64,000 bases of DNA from Bog-473 sp963809825 (GTDB lineage: Bacteria; Actinomycetota; Acidimicrobiia; Acidimicrobiales; RAAP-2). A model generated the notes under the pieces. That model did no database searches. It saw only the letters and a program-made list of their open reading frames with translations, and had not been told where the DNA came from. The stretch spans positions 186,001-250,000 of the forward strand of contig CAWELJ010000003.1 in NCBI GenBank assembly GCA_963809825.1, in the 5' to 3' direction. Both the position numbers and the translations under genes were made by a program. This document shows, piece by piece, positions 17,009 to 26,410 of this stretch (the stretch's first letter is position 1; every line of letters begins with the position of its first letter).

Positions 17009-18568
17009 CTAGCGGGTGAGGATGACGACGCCCGCGTTGGCGCCGCGGCCGACCGTGTGCGAGAGGGCCACCCGCGCCCCCTCGACCTGGCGCGGCCCGC
17101 ACTCGCCGCGCAGCTGGCGCACCAGCTCGACGACCTGGCCGAGGGCGGAGGCGCCGAGCGGCTCCCCCTTCGACAGCAGTCCCCCGCTCGGGTTCACCGG
17201 GAGGCGGCCGCCCAGATGCGTCGCACCCGAATCGAGCAGCGCCGCCGAGCCGCCCGGCTCGCAGAGGCCGAGCTCCTCACAGGAGAGGAGCTCCCGCGCC
17301 GCGTCCGTGTCCTGGCACTCGACGACGTCGAGATCGGAGGGCCCCAGTCCCGCCTCCTCGTAGGCCACCGTCGCCGCCAACGTCGACGGGGCGGGCACGG
17401 CGTCCGACGCCAGCCCGGCCAGCGGCGTCGACTCGCTCAGGACGGGACCCGGGATGTGGGAGCGGAGCACCGCCGCCGCGAGGGTCACCGGCGCCGGCGG
17501 GGTGCCGGCGGAGGCGGTGGACGGGGCGGCCAGGTCGGCCCGGCGCAGCACCAGCGCGGCGGCGCCCTCGTTGGGCGAGCACAGCATGAAGAGGTGGAGC
17601 GGCTCGCAGACGACGCGCGAACCGAGGACCTCGTCCACCGTCGTCTCCTTCTGGTACATGGCGTCGGGGTTGGCCACGCCGTGGCGGCGGTTCTTCACCA
17701 CCACCCGGGCCAGGTGGTCCTTGGTCACCCCCGACGTCAGGCACAGCCGCTGCGCCCGCAGCCCGAAGAAGGCCGGCGTGGCGGCCAGCCCCGCCTCCTC
17801 CTGCCACGGCTCGAAGAAGGACGACCGGATGATCCCCTTGGGCATCTTCTCGGTCCCGAAGACGAGGACGGTGTCGTACTGGCCGGCCCGGATGGCGGCC
17901 GCAGCCAGCATCAAGGCGGCGCCGCCACTGGCGCAGCCCGCCTCGACGTCGAGGATCGGCATGCCGGTCATGCCGAGCCGGCTCAGCACCTTGTGGCCGG
18001 TCGCCACGCCGCCGTAGGCCGTGCCGCAGAACGCGGCCTGGAAGCCGTCCTTGCCGATGCCCGCCTCGCGCAGCGCGGCGCGCACGGCGACGACGCCCAT
18101 GTCGGTCGTCGACACCCCCTCGAAGCGCCCGAAGGGGTGCATCCCCACGCCCGTGACGACGACGCCGGTCACGACGCCGCCGGGGGCGAAGGCGTAGGTC
18201 ACCACGTCCGTGCCGTCGTCGTTGGGGTGGAGCGGGACGACGCGCAGCTCCATCGCCTGGCCCTCCCGCAGCGACGCCGGGTCGCTCTCGGTCAGCCGCG
18301 TGATGACCCGCACGCCCTCGGGCAGCTCGACGACGCCGATGCCGAAGGGGACCTCGCCCTCGTAGCCGGGGGGCGGCGCGGTCACCGCCGTCCACGCCCA
18401 CAGCGTGCCGGAGGGAGAGAGGTCGACGGGGGCGGGATCGTCCGCGGCGCAGTAGGTGCAGGCGTCGGCCCGGGGGAAGTGGACCGACCCGCAGGCGCCG
18501 CACCGGCTGCCCAGCAGCGCCGGTGGGTCGCCGTCGCGGAAGAGCCCGTCGCGGACCATGCCACCCAT
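17009..18568 (-). CDS. DUF35 (zinc ribbon + OB fold) fused to SCPx-type thiolase
   Basis: A 519-residue two-domain protein. Residues 1-135 are a DUF35 domain: a zinc ribbon with CGAC and CTYC pairs (near 23-42), then an OB-fold acyl-CoA-binding part (GTLWAWTAV ... GIGVVELPEGVRVITRL). Residues 137-519 are a lipid-transfer-type thiolase with EAGCASGGAAL (nucleophilic Cys), VVECQDTDA in the usual position of the His-containing loop, NPSGGLLSKGEPLGAS, and a C-terminal SHTVGRGANAG. In steroid side-chain degradation DUF35 proteins and Ltp2-like aldolases form a complex; here they are fused, which suggests retro-aldol or thiolytic cleavage of branched acyl-CoA. The neighbours (NTF2, LLM oxidoreductase) suggest a catabolic operon. 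Confidence 0.85.
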   Translation of the reverse strand: MGGMVRDGLFRDGDPPALLGSRCGACGSVHFPRADACTYCAADDPAPVDLSPSGTLWAWTAVTAPPPGYEGEVPFGIGVVELPEGVRVITRLTESDPASLREGQAMELRVVPLHPNDDGTDVVTYAFAPGGVVTGVVVTGVGMHPFGRFEGVSTTDMGVVAVRAALREAGIGKDGFQAAFCGTAYGGVATGHKVLSRLGMTGMPILDVEAGCASGGAALMLAAAAIRAGQYDTVLVFGTEKMPKGIIRSSFFEPWQEEAGLAATPAFFGLRAQRLCLTSGVTKDHLARVVVKNRRHGVANPDAMYQKETTVDEVLGSRVVCEPLHLFMLCSPNEGAAALVLRRADLAAPSTASAGTPPAPVTLAAAVLRSHIPGPVLSESTPLAGLASDAVPAPSTLAATVAYEEAGLGPSDLDVVECQDTDAARELLSCEELGLCEPGGSAALLDSGATHLGGRLPVNPSGGLLSKGEPLGASALGQVVELVRQLRGECGPRQVEGARVALSHTVGRGANAGVVILTR

Positions 18569-18577
18569 GTGCTGCCC

Positions 18578-18997
18578 TCAGCCGTTCAGCTCGACCAGCT
18601 CGAGCGCGTCGAACTCCCAGAAGGCCCGCAGCGACGCCAGCTTGCCGGCGCCGTTGCTGCGGTAGGTGTAGACGCCGCGGACGATCGCCTGGTGCGTGCC
18701 GCCGGCGAGCGTGGTCCGGATGATGCCGACGTCGGCCACCTCGTCGCCGCACAGGTAGGACTCGGTGATCTCGAACGTGATGGCCTCGCTCGACGCGATG
18801 ACGGTGTCGTAGAAGGCGGCGATGGCCGCGCGCCCGTGGTGGCCCGTGCCCTCGGGGTCGAACGCCGACGGGCCGATGGGGTCCTGCACGAAGGCGTCGT
18901 CGGCGAAGAGGGCCAGCCAGCCCTCGCGGTCCCCGGCGGTGACGGCGGCCCGGGAGCGGATGCCGAGCTCGCGGGCGTTCAGCGGTGCGTCGGCCAT
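18578..18997 (-). CDS. NTF2-like (ketosteroid isomerase-like) protein
   Basis: A 139-residue SnoaL/KSI-like protein: SRAAVTAGDREGWLALFADDAFVQDPIG at the N-terminus, GRAAIAAFYDTVIA in the middle and a RAFWEFDALEL C-terminus. The Asp/His placement resembles KSI-like isomerases, but the catalytic residues cannot be confirmed. The ATG at 18997 is two bases past the LLM gene stop (operon), and the thiolase gene follows within 10 bp. A hydratase or isomerase step in the same acyl-CoA or steroid-like pathway is inferred. Confidence 0.75.
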   Translation of the reverse strand: MADAPLNARELGIRSRAAVTAGDREGWLALFADDAFVQDPIGPSAFDPEGTGHHGRAAIAAFYDTVIASSEAITFEITESYLCGDEVADVGIIRTTLAGGTHQAIVRGVYTYRSNGAGKLASLRAFWEFDALELVELNG

Positions 18998-18999
18998 GA

Positions 19000-19875
19000 T
19001 CAGCGGACCTTCGCGATGACGTCGTCGGCGAACCGCTGCAGGTTGTCGACCTTCGTCTGCAGCGTCTCGGTGTCCTGCTCGACCCCGTAGGGCCAGCGGA
19101 AGCCGACGATCACGTCGGTCACGCCGAGCTCCTCCAGCCGCTGGACGCCGTCGGGCGTGTACGCGTCGAGCGAGATCACGTGCGTCTCGAACGGCTTGGC
19201 GTCGGTGCCGTGCTCGCGGCGCAGCTCGGCCAGGCGCGCCAGGAGCCCCGGGAGGTCGGCCGGGTCGCCGCCGCCGTGCAACCACCCGTCCCCGTCGCGG
19301 GCGGCCCGCTGGAGGGCGGCCTCGTGGTGCCCGCCGATCAGGATCGGCACGGGACGGCTCGGCGTCGGACACATCTTTATGGACGGGATGTCGAACACCT
19401 CCCCGTGGAACTCGAAGAAGCCGCCGGCCATGAGCCCGCGCATGATGGCGATCTCCTCGTCCATGCGCGTGCCCCGCTTCGCCCAGGGCACGCCGCAGAT
19501 CTCGTAGTCCTCCGGCCACGGGCTCGTGCCCACGCCGAGCAGCAGGCGGTTGTCGGTCAGGACGGCCGTCGAGCTCACCTGCTTGGCGATGAGGACGGGC
19601 TGGCGGATGGGGAGCTTGATCACGAACGTCACGAAGCGGATGCGCTCGGTGACCGCACCCATGGCGGGGATGAGCGCGAACGGCTCGAGGAAGGGCTTGT
19701 CCTCGAGGAACTCGCGGGTCCCGTCGGGGTTGAACGGGTAGGTCGTGTCGGAGACCTCGGGGTAGCAGATGGAGTCGGGGACGACCATGGAGTCGTATCC
19801 AGCCTCCTCGGCCGCCCGCGCCAGCGGGAGGTAGTACGACGGGTCCGTCATCGACTCCGCAAACGAGAAACGCAC
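19000..19875 (-). CDS. LLM-class F420-dependent oxidoreductase
   Basis: A 291-residue luciferase-like monooxygenase-fold protein. It has FSFAESMTDPSYYLPLARAAEEAGYDSMVV at the N-terminus, the ERIRFVTFVIKLPIR barrel strand, NRLLLGVGTSPWPEDYE and PVPILIGGHHEAALQRAAR, all typical of the actinobacterial LLM/F420 subfamily. The GTG at 19875 is supported by GGGGAGG five bases upstream. It is first in the operon with the NTF2 and DUF35-thiolase genes and diverges from the FMN oxidase gene, 39 bp away. F420 rather than FMN use is inferred from the subfamily pattern. Confidence 0.85.
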   Translation of the reverse strand: MRFSFAESMTDPSYYLPLARAAEEAGYDSMVVPDSICYPEVSDTTYPFNPDGTREFLEDKPFLEPFALIPAMGAVTERIRFVTFVIKLPIRQPVLIAKQVSSTAVLTDNRLLLGVGTSPWPEDYEICGVPWAKRGTRMDEEIAIMRGLMAGGFFEFHGEVFDIPSIKMCPTPSRPVPILIGGHHEAALQRAARDGDGWLHGGGDPADLPGLLARLAELRREHGTDAKPFETHVISLDAYTPDGVQRLEELGVTDVIVGFRWPYGVEQDTETLQTKVDNLQRFADDVIAKVR

Positions 19876-19914
19876 GGCACCTCCCCTGTCCGAGACCCAC
19901 GAGCGCCGCCTACC

Positions 19915-21093
19915 ATGCGGCCCGTGCCCGCTCATCCTGCCAGCACCAGCACGCAGGGGAAAAACCCCGGGCCCGCCGACGTCCCCCTGAGCGCCGCCGG
20001 GCCCCTGGTCACGGACCTCTCCCTGGACGACCTCGAGCGGGAGGCCCGCCACGCCATCGGGGAGATGGCCTACGCCTACTACGCGGGCGGGGCCGACGAC
20101 GAGCGGCTGCTGGAGGGCAACGTGGCCGCCTGGGGCCACTGGCAGCTCCACCCGCGGGTCCTGGCCGGGATCTCGGAGGTCTCGACGGCGACGACCCTGC
20201 TCGGGACCCCGGTCCGCTCGCCGGTGGCGGTGGCGCCGACCGCCATTCAGGGGCTGGCCCACCCCGAGGGGGAGGCGGCCACGGCCCGGGGGACGGCCGA
20301 GGCCGGCGCGCTGCTGATCCTCTCGTCGCTCGCCACCTGCCCGCTCGAGGAGGTGGCCGCCGCCGCCCCCGAGGCGGCGCGCTGGATGCAGGTCTACATA
20401 TTGCGGGAGCGGGCGCGCACGGCCGAGCTGGTGAGCCGCGCCGCCGCCCACGGGTACGGTGCGCTGGTGCTGACCGTCGACGCGCCGGTGTCGGGCCTGC
20501 GCCTGCGGGAGTGGCGCATGGGCGTGCACCTGCCCGACGACCTCGCCCTGCCCAACCTCGCCGGGGACAGCACCGACAGCGCCCGCGAGGGCGGCTTCAT
20601 GGCGGTGGTGACGCACGAGTTCGAGCCCGCGCTCACCCCCGACGACATTCAGTGGCTGGCCGGGCTGAGCGCGCTGCCCGTCGTGGCCAAGGGCGTGCAG
20701 CGGGCGGACGACGCGGTGCGCTGCGTCGACGCCGGGGCCGCCGCGGTCGTCGTCTCCAACCACGGGGCGCGCCAGCTGGCCGACGCGCCGGCGACGGCCG
20801 ACATCGTGGGCGAGATCGTCGACGCCGTGGCCGGCCGGGCCGAGGTCTACGTGGACGGCGGGGTGCGCCGCTCCCCCGACGTGGTCAAGGCGCTGGCGCT
20901 CGGAGCGAGAGCGACGCTGGTGGGGCGGCCCTCCCTGTGGGCGCTGGCGACGGGCGGGGCGGACGGCGTGGCGGCGCTGCTGCGCTGGTACGAGTCCGAG
21001 CTGCGCCGGGCCATGGCGCTGTGCGGCGCGGCGAGCATCGAGGACATCGACCGCGGCCTGGTGCGGCGGGCACCGGGATGGGCGCTGCCATGA
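19915..21093 (+). CDS. FMN-dependent alpha-hydroxy-acid oxidase family protein
   Basis: A 392-residue FMN-barrel enzyme oxidising L-2-hydroxy acids (lactate/glycolate/mandelate group). Visible motifs: AVAPTAIQGLAHPEGEAATARG for FMN phosphate contacts, the active-site loop VVSNHGARQLADAP with the catalytic His (family SNHGGRQLD, one Gly is Ala here), and YVDGGVRRSPDVVKALALGARATLVGRP for the phosphate site. The ATG at 19915 was chosen as the first in-frame start after the divergent promoter region. It overlaps the acyl-CoA synthetase gene by ATGA, so the two are co-translated. The true hydroxy acid is unknown. Confidence 0.85.
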   Translation: MRPVPAHPASTSTQGKNPGPADVPLSAAGPLVTDLSLDDLEREARHAIGEMAYAYYAGGADDERLLEGNVAAWGHWQLHPRVLAGISEVSTATTLLGTPVRSPVAVAPTAIQGLAHPEGEAATARGTAEAGALLILSSLATCPLEEVAAAAPEAARWMQVYILRERARTAELVSRAAAHGYGALVLTVDAPVSGLRLREWRMGVHLPDDLALPNLAGDSTDSAREGGFMAVVTHEFEPALTPDDIQWLAGLSALPVVAKGVQRADDAVRCVDAGAAAVVVSNHGARQLADAPATADIVGEIVDAVAGRAEVYVDGGVRRSPDVVKALALGARATLVGRPSLWALATGGADGVAALLRWYESELRRAMALCGAASIEDIDRGLVRRAPGWALP

Positions 21094-22776
21094 CGACGGT
21101 GGCGGCGATGCTGGCGGCGCGGGCCGGGGACGACCGGACGGGCGTGCTCGACGCAACCGGACGCTGGACGTGGCGCCAGGCCGTCCAGGAAGGGGCCACC
21201 CGCGGCGCGCTGGCCCGCTCGCTCTTCGGCGGGGCCAAACCGCACGTCGGCCTGCTGCTCCCCAACGGGCCCGAGTACCTCTTCTGGCTGAACGGCTGCG
21301 CGCTGGCCGGTGCGGCAAAGGTCGGGATCAACCCGACCCGGCGGCGGCGAGGCGCTGGCCGCCGACGTCAGAGCGACCGACTGCGCCGTCATCGTCACCG
21401 ACGCCGAGGGGGCCGCGCTGCTCGAGGGGCTCGACCTCGGCATGGGCGAGGACCGCATCCTCGTCATCGGGACGGTGCGCTACGACGCGCTGCTGGCGCA
21501 GTTCGCCGGCAGCGCCGACGCCCGGGCCCTCGTCGAGCACGCCGACGAGGTCGACGAGGAGGCGCTCTTCCTTCTCATCTTCACCTCGGGCACGACCGGC
21601 GTGCCCAAGGCCGTCCGCTGCACCCAGGGCCGGCTGGCCGGCATCGCCGAGGTGGCCGCCCCGGGCTACGGCTACACGGCCGAGGACGTCTGCTACTGCC
21701 CGATGCCCCTGTTCCACGGCAACGCCCTCATGGCGCTGTGGGGCCCGGCGGTCATGGTCGGGGCCACCATCGCCACGCGGCCCCGCTTCAGCGCGTCGGC
21801 CTTCCTCGACGACGTGCGGGCGTTCGGCGCCACCAAGTTCAGCTACGTGGGCAAGGCGATCGCCTACATTCTGGCCACGCCCGAGCGCCCCGACGACGCG
21901 GACAACACGCTCAAGAGCGCGTTCGGGACGGAAGCGTCGGTGCGCGACCGGGACCGCTTCCGCAAGCGCTTCGGGTGCTACCTCATTGAGGGCTACGGCC
22001 AGAGCGAGGGCGGCGCGTCCATCAACCCGGTGCTCGGCATGCCCAAGGGGGCGCTGGGCAAGCCGGTCGACGCGGTCGACCTGGCGGTCATCAGCCCCGA
22101 GACGGGCGAGGAGTGCCCGCCGGCGCGCTTCGACGACGAGGGCCGCCTCCTCAACGCGGGCGAGGCCATCGGCGAGATGGTCAACCGCAGCGGGCGGGGC
22201 AAGTTCGAGGGCTACTACGAGCGGGCGGACGCCGAGGCCGAGCGGTTGCGCCAGGGCTGGTACTGGACCGGCGACCTGGGCTACGTCGACGCGGAGGGGT
22301 TCTTCTACTTCGCGGGGCGCACCGGGGACTGGCTGCGCGTCGACTCCGAGAACTTCTCGGCCGGACCGGTCGAGTCGGTGCTGTCGCGCCACCCGGACGT
22401 CTCCGTCGTGGCGGTGTACCCGGTGCCCGACACGGCGTCGGGCGCGGGCGACCAATTGATGGTCGCGCTCGAGACCGTCCCGGGCCGCCCGTTCGACCCG
22501 GACGCCTTCGCCGAGTGGCTCGAGGGCGCAGGCCGACCTCGGGCCGAAGTGGGTGCCCCGCTACGTGCGGGTCTCGCCCTCGCTCCCCCAGACGGCGACC
22601 GGGAAGGTGACCAAGGTCGGCCTGCGCAAGGAAGCGTGGGCCTGCGACGACCCGGTGTGGTGGCGCCCGCTCGGCACGAGCGACATCCGGTTCGTGCGGC
22701 TCGGCGACGAGGACCGGGCCGCGCTGGCTGCGGGGCTGGCCGAGAACGGCCGGCCCCCGGTGGGTGCCCGGCTTAG
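21090..22776 (+). CDS. AMP-binding acyl-CoA synthetase, frame interrupted
   Basis: Begins MTTVAAMLAARAG in the ATGA overlap with the oxidase gene. The adenylation motifs are intact: FTSGTTGVPKAV (P-loop), GYGQSEGG, YWTGDLGYVDAEG, GRTGDWLRVDSENFS and, at the end, PQTATGKVTKVGLRKE with the catalytic Lys. The frame shifts by +1 near 21344-21350 (after GINPTRR) and again near 22530 (after AEWLEG), so three frames are needed; a third compensating change near the end would use the TAG at 22774-22776. Repaired length is about 560 residues, near the usual size for fatty-acid or bile-acid-type CoA ligases. Probably sequencing indels, though decay cannot be excluded. Confidence 0.75.
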
Positions 22777-23480
22777 AGGCCGAGGATCGCGAGGACGCCG
22801 GTCAGCTCCTCGACGCGGTGGTCGCCGGGCTCGAGCGGCGGCGGGCGCTGCCCGGGGCGGTCCTCCTCACGCCAGACGTGCACGGCGGTCATGCCGGCCC
22901 GGCGCGGGCCGCGCACGTCGGGTTCCCACGAGTCCCCGACGAAGACGACCTCGCTCGGGTCGACGTCGAGCGAGCGGGCGGAGCTCGTGTAGATGTTCGG
23001 GTGGGGCTTGCGCGAGCCGGCCCGGGCCGAGGTGACGGCGGCGTCGACCAGGTGGAGCAGCCCGACCTCCTCGAGGTAGGCATTCAGCTCCCAGCCCCAG
23101 TTGGAGCAGACGCCGACGGCGAGGCCGGCCGCCCGCAGGGACGCCAGCGTCGCCGCCGCCTCGGGGTAGGCCACCATGCGGGACTGGTCGGTCGCCCGCA
23201 GGCGGTCGACCACGCCCTCGACGTGGGCGTCGCTCACGCCGGCCGCCGTCGCGAAGTCACGCAGGCGCCACCGGACCCAGGCCTCGTAGGCCTCCTCGCT
23301 GACCGAGTGCTCGGCGTGGTCCACGCCGTCGTAGCGGGTGAAGTAGCCGTTGAGGACGGCGGGCTCGACCGTATAGCCGTGGGCCTCGAACACGGGCGCG
23401 TAGCTGGCGGCACGGGTGTCGGCCCAGCGGGCCAGGGTCCCGTAGAAGTCGAAGACGACGGCGCTCGGCACGGTGCACAT
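22773..23480 (-). CDS. HAD-IA family hydrolase
   Basis: A 235-residue HAD phosphatase or haloacid-dehalogenase-like protein with VVFDFYGTLARW (nucleophile Asp), VCSNWGWEL (motif II), SRKPHPNIY (motif III Lys) and VFVGDSWEPDVRG (motif IV). The ATG at 23480 has GGAGG four bases upstream. It converges with the acyl-CoA synthetase gene (stops overlapping by a few bases) and diverges from signal peptidase I. Substrate unknown. Confidence 0.85.
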   Translation of the reverse strand: MCTVPSAVVFDFYGTLARWADTRAASYAPVFEAHGYTVEPAVLNGYFTRYDGVDHAEHSVSEEAYEAWVRWRLRDFATAAGVSDAHVEGVVDRLRATDQSRMVAYPEAAATLASLRAAGLAVGVCSNWGWELNAYLEEVGLLHLVDAAVTSARAGSRKPHPNIYTSSARSLDVDPSEVVFVGDSWEPDVRGPRRAGMTAVHVWREEDRPGQRPPPLEPGDHRVEELTGVLAILGL

Positions 23481-23553
23481 TCTGCCTCCGGGCGGTGACA
23501 CCACGAGGTCTGACGCGGCGAGCCCCAGCGCAGCGGGTAATACTTCTGGCCCA

Positions 23554-24219
23554 ATGGACGCCGACGACCCATCCGCCGACGACCAACCGGCCGACGACAA
23601 ACCCGCCGACGACCAGGACGCAGCGGCGGGCCGCGGCCGGCACGCCGCCGAGAACCGGCGGTCCGCGCGCTGGATCGTCGAGTTGGTCACGGTCGTCGTC
23701 CTCGCGGTCGTCATCGCCGTCCTGCTCCGCACGTTCGTGGTGGCCACGTACTCCATCCCGTCGGGCTCCATGGAGCCGACGCTCCAGATCGGCGACCGGA
23801 TCGTGGTGGACAAGTTGAGCTACCACCTGCACGGCGTCGGCACGGGCGACATCATCGTGTTCTCGACGCCACCGAACGAGAACTGCGCCGGCCCCCCGGT
23901 GGCCGACCTCGTCAAGCGCGTCATCGGGTTGCCGGGCCAGACCATCTCCTTGGCGGCGGGCCGCGTCTACATCAACGGACACGTCCTGCCCGAGCCGTGG
24001 CTGCCGCCGGCGACCCGCACCCAGACGGATCCGGGCCCGTCGGTGCAGCCGTACGCATTGCGCCACCCCTACGTGATACCCGCGGGGGACGTCTACGTCA
24101 TGGGGGACAACCGGACCTTCTCGTGCGACAGCCGCTACTGGGGGCCACTCAAGGAGTCGAAGATCGTCGGCAAGGTCGACGTGCGGATCTGGCCGCTCAC
24201 CCGCCTGCACTTCTTCTAG
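23554..24219 (+). CDS. lepB: Signal peptidase I
   Basis: A 221-residue type I signal peptidase that cleaves Sec and Tat signal peptides on the outer face of the membrane. An acidic 20-residue N-terminus is followed by one transmembrane segment (about 41-62). The catalytic Ser lies in SIPSGSMEPTL (near residue 72), the general-base Lys in DLVKRVIGLPG (near 121), and box E is MGDNRTFSCDSRYWGPL. The ATG at 23554 gives the normal actinobacterial length; a TAATAC sequence lies 10 bases upstream. It would process the many exported proteins in this window. Confidence 0.95.
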   Translation: MDADDPSADDQPADDKPADDQDAAAGRGRHAAENRRSARWIVELVTVVVLAVVIAVLLRTFVVATYSIPSGSMEPTLQIGDRIVVDKLSYHLHGVGTGDIIVFSTPPNENCAGPPVADLVKRVIGLPGQTISLAAGRVYINGHVLPEPWLPPATRTQTDPGPSVQPYALRHPYVIPAGDVYVMGDNRTFSCDSRYWGPLKESKIVGKVDVRIWPLTRLHFF

Positions 24220-24228
24220 GGAGCGCCG

Positions 24229-24624
24229 TCAGGAGCGGTGCTCACGCCGCCACACGACGCGCAACCCCGACCACGTGTCGTCGATGGCGCACACCTTGTT
24301 GTCGACCAGCCCGAGGGGAAGCGCGACCTCACGCACGACGTCCTCACCCATGGTGGTCTCGACTCCCGATGACCGCTTGGGCCAGGCGATCCACAGGCCG
24401 CCCGACGGGAAGATCATCCGGCCCAGCGCGTCGATCCGGCGCTCGAACTCCCGCCGCTGGGTGAAGAAGGCCACGACGACGTCGGCGTGCCCCCGCGCCT
24501 GGCGCTTCACCGTGACGCCCGGCGGGCCGTCGATGACACCGGCGGGCGCCCCCACGAGCACGAGCGTCGAGCCCTCGGTGATCCCGAGCTTCTTCGGTAA
24601 CGGCGTCCCGCTGTACCCGGCCAC
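24229..24624 (-). CDS. DUF3052 family protein
   Basis: A 131-residue protein matching the actinobacterial DUF3052 pattern: GYSGTPLPKKLGI at the N-terminus, GLWIAWPKRSSGVETTM in the middle and KVCAIDDTWSGLRVVWRRE at the end. Function is not established. GTG start at 24624, five bases after the methyltransferase stop, so it is co-transcribed with that gene. It converges with signal peptidase I. Confidence 0.85.
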   Translation of the reverse strand: MAGYSGTPLPKKLGITEGSTLVLVGAPAGVIDGPPGVTVKRQARGHADVVVAFFTQRREFERRIDALGRMIFPSGGLWIAWPKRSSGVETTMGEDVVREVALPLGLVDNKVCAIDDTWSGLRVVWRREHRS

Positions 24625-24629
24625 GGGCG

Positions 24630-25439
24630 TCAGGGGTTGACGGCCCGGAAGATCCGGAAGGCGAGCGGGTACTCGTACTCGTCCGGCCCCACCGCGAACT
24701 GCTGGAGCTGGCGCTCGATCAGATCCAGCGCCTCGTCCTCACGCCCCGGCGGGACGCCGAAGAGCTCGAAGGACGTCCGATCGAAGACGGCACTGGCCGG
24801 GCCGCGGACCGTGACCTCGTGCGCCGTGCGCTCGACGGCTCCGAAACCGGCGCTCTCGAGCAGCTCGCCCGTGTACTCGCCGTCGCCGAGCGCGAACGGG
24901 CCCACCGGGCTCTTTCCCGGGCCCGGGACCGGCGCGGGCGGGAGCAGGTGCCGCAGCGCGGTGCGCACGTGCCAGGGGTTGCGCTCCACCCCCTGCCAGC
25001 AGGCGAACACGAGCCGCCCGCCGGGCACGAGCGCGCCCCGGATGGCGCTGAAGGCCACTTTCGGTTCGTCGAAGAACATGACGCCGAACTGGCTCACCGC
25101 CAGATCGAAGGGAACTTCTTCGAGAGGGTCCGTCTGCACGTCCTTGCGGACGAAGCGTGCGTTGGTCACGCCGGCCTCGGCCGCCCGGCGCCGGGCCAGA
25201 TCGAGGAGGGGCGCCGAGAGGTCGATCCCGACCGCCTCCCCGCCGCCTCCGACGGTGCGGGCGAGCGTGAGCGTCAGCCCTCCCCCGCCGCACCCGACGT
25301 CGCACACCCGCTGGCCGGCCCGGGCATCGACCGCCCGCAGCAGCTCGGGCGACACGGCGTCGGTGAGCCGCTCGCGCTGCGGCCAGGCGGCGGTCCAGCG
25401 ATCGTCGTTCCACCGCTTGGTCTCTGCCTCGTTGGCCAC
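24630..25439 (-). CDS. Class I SAM-dependent methyltransferase
   Basis: A 269-residue Rossmann methyltransferase with motif I VCDVGCGGGGLTLTLA, an acidic ribose-binding VGIDLSAPLL, and a motif IV-like FDLAVSQFGVMFF. This is the UbiE/COQ5-like Methyltransf_11/25 pattern; the acceptor is unknown. The GTG at 25439 has TACCGT six bases upstream on its strand, indicating a leaderless mRNA. The divergent LLM gene has its own leaderless promoter only a few bases away. Confidence 0.85.
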   Translation of the reverse strand: MANEAETKRWNDDRWTAAWPQRERLTDAVSPELLRAVDARAGQRVCDVGCGGGGLTLTLARTVGGGGEAVGIDLSAPLLDLARRRAAEAGVTNARFVRKDVQTDPLEEVPFDLAVSQFGVMFFDEPKVAFSAIRGALVPGGRLVFACWQGVERNPWHVRTALRHLLPPAPVPGPGKSPVGPFALGDGEYTGELLESAGFGAVERTAHEVTVRGPASAVFDRTSFELFGVPPGREDEALDLIERQLQQFAVGPDEYEYPLAFRIFRAVNP

Positions 25440-25445
25440 GGCGAA

Positions 25446-25467
25446 ACGGTACCCGCCCGGGTAGGTT
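25446..25467. promoter_or_regulatory. Divergent leaderless promoters (methyltransferase / LLM)
   Basis: Minus strand TACCGT (25451-25446) is six bases before the GTG at 25439. Plus strand TAGGTT (25462-25467) is seven bases before the GTG at 25475. Only 35 bases separate the two start codons, so the -35 regions overlap the opposite gene. Confidence 0.55.
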
Positions 25468-25474
25468 GCCCTGC

Positions 25475-26357
25475 GTGCACGTCGGTCTCGTCATCCTCCC
25501 CACCGACCACTGGCGTGAGGCGCGGCGACAGTGGGAGTGGGCGGACGACGCCGGGTTCGAGACGGCGTGGACCTACGACCACATCCGCTGGGGCGGCATG
25601 CCCGACGGCCCGTGGCACGCCGCGGTGCCCGTGCTGGCCGCGGCTGCCATCGTGACCACGCGCATCCGGCTGGGCACGCTGGTCGCCACGCCCAACTTCC
25701 GCCATCCGGTCACCCTCGCCCGCGAGGCCATCACGCTCGACGATCTGAGCGAGGGTCGCCTCGACCTCGGGCTTGGCCCCGGCAGCGAGGGCTTCGACGC
25801 CGCCGCCCTCGGCCAGGAGCCGTGGTCGAAAGGCGGAGCGGCTCGCCCGCTTCGAGGAGTTCCTCGACATCGTCAAGCCCATCGTCGACGGGGAGCCGGC
25901 GACGCGCACGTCGCTGCGGACGCCGCACTACGCCGCCCAGGAGGCGCCCAGCACCCCGGGCACGCTCCAGCGACCACTCCCCCTCACGATCGCCGCCGGA
26001 GGGCCCAAGGGCATCCGCCTGGCGGTGGAGTACGGGCGCAACTGGGTGACCATCGGCCCGACCGGCCCCGTGGAGCGAACGCCCGCATCGGTGCTCGATG
26101 CGGTGCGCCGCCAGGTGACCGAGCTCGACTCCGCCTGTGCCGCCGCGGGGAGGAGCACAGCGGACGTCGGCAAGGTCCTGCTCTTCATGCCGGCCGAGCC
26201 GCTCCTGGAGTCGGCCGACCACTTCGACGACCTGTTCGGGCCCTACGCCGAACTCGGCTTCGACCAGGTGGTCCTCCATCATCCGGCGCAGACCGGTCCC
26301 TTCGGGGGCGACATCGCCGTGTTCGAGCAGATCGCGGCCAGGCACGCCCGGGGTTGA
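25475..26357 (+). CDS. LLM-class F420-dependent oxidoreductase, frame interrupted
   Basis: N-terminal half: VHVGLVILPTDHWREARRQW, FETAWTYDHIRW and ITLDDLSEGRLDLGLGPGS, typical of LLM proteins. After EPWS near 25828 one extra G shifts the frame; the remainder (ERLARFEEFLDIVKPIV ... LPLTIAAGGPKGIRLAVEYG ... FDQVVLHHPAQ) continues to 26357. With one base removed it is 293 residues, normal for the family. It starts with GTG at 25475 behind a leaderless promoter. Confidence 0.8.
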
Positions 26358-26398
26358 TCCCCCGAAGGCCGCGACCGAAATCGACGAACGGTCGCTCC

Positions 26399-26404
26399 TA
26401 CGCT
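26399..26404 (+). promoter_or_regulatory. -10 box TACGCT for a leaderless transcript
   Basis: Ends six bases before the GTG at 26411, with no Shine-Dalgarno sequence. Confidence 0.45.
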
Positions 26405-26410
26405 GGCGCC

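Noticed and set aside
16847..21318. Very long open frames on the opposite strands (for example 16847-19090 plus, 19000-21318 minus, 1086-2222 minus).
   Set aside because: They are antisense or alternate-frame shadows of well-recognised genes in GC-rich DNA; their translations are Arg/Gly/His/Ala-rich with no domain pattern.
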